Source of the DNA: Actinobacteria bacterium OV320
GTDB lineage: Bacteria; Actinomycetota; Actinomycetes; Streptomycetales; Streptomycetaceae
Direction: 5' to 3'
Length of the DNA stretch: 64,000 nucleotides
Assembly: GCA_001298545.1 (NCBI GenBank)
Contig: LJCX01000031.1
Span: 558,001-622,000 of the forward strand
The first letter of the stretch is position 1. Every line of letters begins with the position of its first letter. Positions 60,257-64,000 of this stretch are shown one piece after another. The position numbers and the translations under genes were made by a program. Below the pieces are notes generated by a model. That model saw only the letters and a list, made by a program, of their open reading frames with translations, had not been told where the DNA came from and did not search any database.

Positions 60257-60670
60257 ATGCCGCTCGAAGCCGGCCTCCTGGAGCTCCTCCCCTGCCCCGC
60301 CTGTCACTCCCCCCTGAAGGAGCAGGACACGGAGCTGATCTGCACGGGCCAGGACTGCGGCCTGGCATACCCCGTCCGGGACGGCACCCCCGTCCCCGAT
60401 GTCGCCGAGGCCCGCCGCCCCCGTCCTCCTCGTCGACGAGGCCCGCCGCCCCGCGTAACGGCGCGCCGCGCGACCGCACCCCGCGCCGCGCACCCGCACC
60501 CCGCGCCGCGCACCCGCACCCCGCGCCGCCCCAGGCCCGCTGCCGTCCCCGGCCCGAGCACCTCGGCGCCCGGCCGCGCACGGCGCCGAGCACCACGCCC
60601 CCGGGCGACGCACCGCCACCACCCCGGCCCCGCAAACCGACGACGCCCCAGGCGATCGGAGACTGCCGAC
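60257..60670 (+). CDS. Trm112-family small zinc protein, frame running into the next gene
   Basis: The first 50 codons encode a typical Trm112-like protein: PLEAGLLELLPCPACHSPLKEQ, ICTGQDCGLAYPVRDG, with a C-x2-C plus distal Cys zinc site. The family normally ends LLVDEARRPA-stop. Here a 31-base near-duplication (60388-60418 and 60419-60449, 26 of 31 identical) shifts the frame: VLLVDEARRPA and its TAA (60456-60458) are still present but in another frame. The main frame instead reads through about 85 Arg/Pro-rich codons, including a 20-base tandem repeat, straight into the isomerase gene in phase. A fused 515-residue ORF (60257-61804) results. Sequencing error is possible. Confidence 0.75.
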
Positions 60671-61804
60671 ATGCTCGACGACTCGCTGCTCGACACGCCG
60701 GAGGCCCTGGCCGAGGCCGATCACCGGGCCCTCCTGCGCGGCGCGGCCGAAGCCGGCGCCCGCGTCCGCACCGCCGCCCGGTACGCGGCCGAGGCAGGCG
60801 TCCACGACCTCCAGCCGGACGGCCGCCCCCGCGCGATCCTCATCGCGGGGCCCGGCGCGGCGGCCAGCTGCGTCGCCGACCTCCTCGGCACGCTCGCCGG
60901 CGCAGCCTGCCCCGTCATCCGCCTGACACCCACCGGCGTCGCCCCCGCCGCAGGCGCCCTGCGCTGGGAAATCCCCGGCTGGGCGGGCTCCGTGGACCTT
61001 CTCCTCATCGCCACCCCCGACGGCAGCGAGCCCGGCCTCTCCCTCCTCGCCGAACAGGCCTACCGCCGCGGCTGCACGGTCGCCGCCGTGGCCCCCGCCG
61101 ACTCCCCGCTCACCGATGCGGTCGGCGTCGCCCACGGACTGTTCCTGCCGCTCGCGACCGCACCGTACGAACAGGACGAGGGAGTACCGGACGCGGCCTC
61201 CGCCCCCGGAGTCCTCTGGGCCCTCCTGACCCCCCTCCTCGCCCTCCTCGACCGCGTCGCCCTGCTCTCCGCCCCGCCCGAGGAGCTCGAACGGGTCGCC
61301 GACCGGCTCGACCAGGTCGCCGAACGCTGCGGCCCCGCCGTCGCGACCTACAGCAACCCGGCGAAGACCCTGGCCGGAGAACTCGCCGACTCCCTCCCGG
61401 TGATCTGGACCGAAGGCACCTCGGCCGGCCCCGCGGGCCGCCGCTTCGCCGCCGCCCTCGCCGAACTCGCCGGCCGCCCCGCCCTGGTGGCCGAACTCCC
61501 CCAGGCCCTCGCCGAACACAACGCGATCCTCGCGGGCCCCCTCGCCGCCAGCGCCGACCCGGGCGACTTCTTCCGCGACCGCGTCGAGGAGGCGCCCGCG
61601 CTGCACGCACGCGTGGTGCTGCTGCGCGACCGCCCGATCGGCGGCCTCACCGCCGCCTCGGCCGCCCGCGAACTGGCCCTCAGCCACGACACGCCGATCA
61701 GCGAACTCGAGCCCGAAGAAGGCGACGAACTCGTCACCCTCGCCGAACTGATCGCCACCACGGATTTCGCCGCCGTCTACCTGGCCCTCGCCTCAGGAGC
61801 CTGA
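60671..61804 (+). CDS. SIS-domain phosphosugar isomerase-like protein (PGI/PMI C-terminal family)
   Basis: A 377-residue protein from its own ATG (MLDDSLLDTPEALAEAD, with GGAG about 10 bases upstream). It has a double SIS-type fold: ILIAGPGAAASCVADLL, LLLIATPDGSEPGLSLLAEQAYRRGC, then in the second half PVIWTEGTSAGPAGRRFAAALAEL and a C-terminal helix region matching bifunctional phosphoglucose/phosphomannose isomerases. In many actinobacteria this gene sits exactly between manB/Trm112 and manA, so it likely acts on mannose- or glucose-phosphate. The same frame is open upstream into the Trm112-like gene, so a longer fused product is possible. Confidence 0.85.
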   Translation: MLDDSLLDTPEALAEADHRALLRGAAEAGARVRTAARYAAEAGVHDLQPDGRPRAILIAGPGAAASCVADLLGTLAGAACPVIRLTPTGVAPAAGALRWEIPGWAGSVDLLLIATPDGSEPGLSLLAEQAYRRGCTVAAVAPADSPLTDAVGVAHGLFLPLATAPYEQDEGVPDAASAPGVLWALLTPLLALLDRVALLSAPPEELERVADRLDQVAERCGPAVATYSNPAKTLAGELADSLPVIWTEGTSAGPAGRRFAAALAELAGRPALVAELPQALAEHNAILAGPLAASADPGDFFRDRVEEAPALHARVVLLRDRPIGGLTAASAARELALSHDTPISELEPEEGDELVTLAELIATTDFAAVYLALASGA

Positions 61805-61953
61805 CCCGACCCCGACCGTCACCCAAGAAACCCCGGACACAGACGGCGGACAGCAGCAGCAGACGGCGGACGACAGACGGCCGACGACGTGCGACAGACG
61901 GCAGAAGACCGACGGACCGACGGACCGACAGACCGGCAGGCAGAGAGAACCGC
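61805..61953. repeat. Short-period purine-rich repeats before manA
   Basis: GACAGACGGCGGACAGCAGC-type units and a run of GACGGACC repeats fill the 149-base gap. They leave little room for a promoter, so manA is probably read from upstream. AGAGAGAA serves as a weak ribosome site. Confidence 0.5.
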
Positions 61954-63105
61954 ATGGACCGCCTCGACAACACCATCCGCCCCTACGCCTGGGGTTCCCC
62001 CACCGCGATCCCGCACCTGCTCGGCACCGAGCCGACCGGCGAACCGCAGGCCGAGATGTGGATGGGCGCCCACCCGGGCGCACCCTCACGCACCGACCGA
62101 GGCACCCTCGTCGAGATCATCGAGGCTGATCCGCAACAGGAACTCGGCGCGGCGACGGTCACCAAGTTCGGCCCCCGCCTCCCCTTCCTCCTCAAGATCC
62201 TCGCCGCCGGCGCCCCCCTCTCCCTCCAGGTCCACCCCGACCTGGAACAGGCCAAAGAGGGATACGAGGACGAGGAGCGCCGGGGCATCCCCGTCGACGC
62301 ACCGCACCGCAACTACAAGGACGCCAACCACAAGCCCGAACTCATCTGCGCCCTCACCGAGTTCGACGGCCTGTGCGGCTTCCGCGCCCCCGCGCAGGCG
62401 GCCGACCTCCTGGACCGCCTCGGCGTCGACTCCCTCAAGCCGTACGTCGACCTCCTGCACGCCCAGCCCGAGGAAGCCGCCCTGCGCGAGGTCCTCACCG
62501 CGATCCTCACCGCCGACCGAGAGGAGATGGCCCACACCGTCGCCCAGGCGGCGGCCGCCTGCGACCGCCTCGGCGGCGACTACGCCCCCTACGCCGGCAT
62601 CGCCCACCACTACCCCGGCGACCCCGGCGTCATCGCCGCGATGCTGCTGAACCACGTCCGACTCCAGCCGGGCGAGGCCCTGTTCCTCGGCGCCGGCATC
62701 CCGCACGCCTACCTCGACGGCCTCGGCGTCGAGATCATGGCCAACTCCGACAACGTCCTGCGCTGCGGCCTCACCCCCAAGCACGTCGACGTCCCCGAAC
62801 TCCTGCGCATCGTCCGCTTCGAGTCCGCGGACCCCGGCGTCCTGCGCCCCGAAGCCGCCCCGGACGGCGAAGAGGTCTACGACACCCCCATCGACGAGTT
62901 CCGCCTGTCGCGCCACGTCCTCTCGCCGGGCGGCACCGCCCACGACCTCACCCTCCCCACCCCGCAGATCCTGCTCTGCACCGCGGGCACCGTCCGAGCG
63001 GGCGAGCACGCGCTGACGCCCGGCGCGTCTGTCTTCGTCCCCGCGGGGCACAAGGCCGAAGTGGCCGGGGCGGGTACGGTCTTCCGGGCCACGGTCGTCG
63101 TATGA
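61954..63105 (+). CDS. manA: Mannose-6-phosphate isomerase, type I
   Basis: A 383-residue zinc cupin that interconverts fructose-6-phosphate and mannose-6-phosphate. Visible motifs: RPYAWGSPTAIPHLLG, PLSLQVHPDLEQAK (Gln and His zinc ligands), KDANHKPELICAL (Glu ligand), FLGAGIPHAYLDGLGVEIMANSDNVLRCGLT (final His). Length is normal. It is the last of the manB-Trm112-isomerase-manA series on this strand. From memory it corresponds to S. coelicolor SCO3025. Confidence 0.95.
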   Translation: MDRLDNTIRPYAWGSPTAIPHLLGTEPTGEPQAEMWMGAHPGAPSRTDRGTLVEIIEADPQQELGAATVTKFGPRLPFLLKILAAGAPLSLQVHPDLEQAKEGYEDEERRGIPVDAPHRNYKDANHKPELICALTEFDGLCGFRAPAQAADLLDRLGVDSLKPYVDLLHAQPEEAALREVLTAILTADREEMAHTVAQAAAACDRLGGDYAPYAGIAHHYPGDPGVIAAMLLNHVRLQPGEALFLGAGIPHAYLDGLGVEIMANSDNVLRCGLTPKHVDVPELLRIVRFESADPGVLRPEAAPDGEEVYDTPIDEFRLSRHVLSPGGTAHDLTLPTPQILLCTAGTVRAGEHALTPGASVFVPAGHKAEVAGAGTVFRATVVV

Positions 63106-63240
63106 CTCCCGTCGTGACGACCTGACGCACCGCTGCCGAACAGGGCTGCAAGAATGGCCCCCCGGCAAAGGACGGGCAAAGCCGAAGTCGGCCCCGCCCT
63201 GCACGGCGTACGCACGTAGGCGAAGGGACAACGCGAAAAC

Positions 63241-64000
63241 ATGAGCGCGTCAGGCGGCACCAAGGCGATCGTGGCGGCACTGGGGGCCAACCTCGCGATC
63301 GCGGCATCGAAGTTCGTGGCGTTCGCGTTCAGCGGCTCGTCGTCGATGCTCGCCGAAGGCGTGCACTCGCTCGCCGACTCCGGCAACCAGGCCCTGCTCC
63401 TCGTGGGCGGCAAGAAGGCCCAGCGCGAGGCAACCCCGCAACACCCCTTCGGCTACGGCCGCGAGCGCTACATCTACGCCTTCCTCGTCTCCATCGTCCT
63501 CTTCTCGGTCGGCGGCATGTTCGCCATCTACGAGGGCTACGAGAAGATCAAGCATCCGCACCAGATCGAGCACTGGTACTGGCCCGTCGGAGTCCTCGTC
63601 TTCGCGATCATCGCCGAGGGCTTCTCCTTCCGCACGGCCATCAAGGAGTCCAACCCCCTGCGGGGCGAACACTCCTGGACGGAGTTCGTCCGCCGCGCCA
63701 AGGCCCCCGAACTCCCGGTCGTCCTCCTGGAGGACCTCGGCGCCCTCGTCGGCCTGATCCTCGCGCTCGGCGGCGTCGGCCTCGCGCTGCTCACCGACGA
63801 CGGCGTCTGGGACGGCATCGGCACGCTCTGCATCGGTGTCCTCCTCGTCCTCATCGCGCTCGTCCTGGCCGCCGAGACCAAGTCCCTCCTGCTCGGCGAG
63901 GCCGCGACCGCCGAAGACGTCCGGAAGATCGAGGCGGCGGTCGTCGACGGCGACACCGTCACCCGCGTCATCCACATGCGCACCCTCCACCTCGGCCCCG
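63241..64000 (+). CDS. Cation diffusion facilitator transporter (partial at right edge)
   Basis: The first 253 residues of a CDF-family divalent-cation efflux protein. Helix 1 (IVAALGANLAIAASKFVAFAFSG) leads to the helix 2 zinc site SSSMLAEGVHSLADSGNQALLL (HSxxD), then PQHPFGYGRERYIYAF, further helices, and LLEDLGALVGLILALGGV (the helix 5 site, with D replacing the usual H-x3-D arrangement, LEDLGA). The cytoplasmic domain begins EDVRKIEAAVVDGDTVTRVIHMR. The ATG at 63241 has GAAGGGA about 13 bases upstream. The stop lies beyond the window. Confidence 0.92.
   Translation, partial: MSASGGTKAIVAALGANLAIAASKFVAFAFSGSSSMLAEGVHSLADSGNQALLLVGGKKAQREATPQHPFGYGRERYIYAFLVSIVLFSVGGMFAIYEGYEKIKHPHQIEHWYWPVGVLVFAIIAEGFSFRTAIKESNPLRGEHSWTEFVRRAKAPELPVVLLEDLGALVGLILALGGVGLALLTDDGVWDGIGTLCIGVLLVLIALVLAAETKSLLLGEAATAEDVRKIEAAVVDGDTVTRVIHMRTLHLGP

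Overview
The window is chromosomal DNA of a Streptomyces (or very close relative). The evidence is GC content above 70% with a strong G/C bias at third codon positions, GTG/ATG starts with stop/start overlaps, a near-canonical WhiB sporulation regulator, five LytR-CpsA-Psr (LCP) proteins, coenzyme F420 genes and Streptomyces-type interspersed GC-rich repeats. As recalled, without a search, the gene order runs parallel to the S. coelicolor core-chromosome segment from hutU down through whiB to manA. I saw no phage, plasmid, insertion sequence, CRISPR array, rRNA or tRNA.

Layout. 1-4.2 kb: end of hutU, an M20 amidohydrolase, hutF and hutI (histidine catabolism), with a convergent EamA transporter. 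5.3-9.6 kb: a membrane protein with a ricin-type lectin domain, broken at a poly-C tract, then a SigB-family sigma factor divergent from an anti-anti-sigma/anti-sigma pair (partner switching). 10.3-14.3 kb: a tightly packed four-gene cell-surface operon with two sortase-type substrates (LPQTG and LAETG) that share a repeated secreted domain. 14.4-18.8 kb: a POT peptide transporter, a disturbed intergenic region carrying an Illumina adapter sequence, and an OmpR-type two-component system. 18.9-26.9 kb: GtrA, purK-purE, an active-site-intact dipeptidase, a flavin oxidoreductase divergent from its probable MerR regulator, a dipeptidase-like pseudoenzyme, two VOC proteins and a CGNR regulator. 27-30.5 kb: UDP-glucose dehydrogenase, acyl-CoA dehydrogenase and a thioesterase.

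30.6-44.5 kb is a cell-envelope region: five LCP glycopolymer-ligase-type proteins, a polytopic family-2 glycosyltransferase, a peptidoglycan-recognition amidase and a sugar-1-phosphate nucleotidyltransferase, with a Cys/Met-rich copper-storage-like protein among them. 44.7-49.3 kb: an AlkA-type DNA glycosylase, fbiB-fbiA (F420 assembly) and a cysteine dioxygenase. 50-57 kb: whiB, a giant glycosyltransferase/membrane fusion, a DUF5719-type protein, a degenerate zincin and a DUF3499-type protein. 57.3-64 kb: a decayed lactate permease, manB, a Trm112-like gene whose reading frame now runs into the adjacent phosphosugar-isomerase gene, manA, and the start of a cation-diffusion facilitator.

Functional links: manA, manB and the nucleotidyltransferase can supply GDP-mannose or a related sugar nucleotide for glycosyltransferases; the LCP proteins attach glycopolymers to peptidoglycan; WhiB and SigI-type regulation tie the region to development and stress. 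The best candidate for an under-described system is the surface operon at 10,275-14,299. Two places (5,808-5,909 and 16,020-16,360) look like sequencing or assembly problems and should be checked before any biology is built on them.
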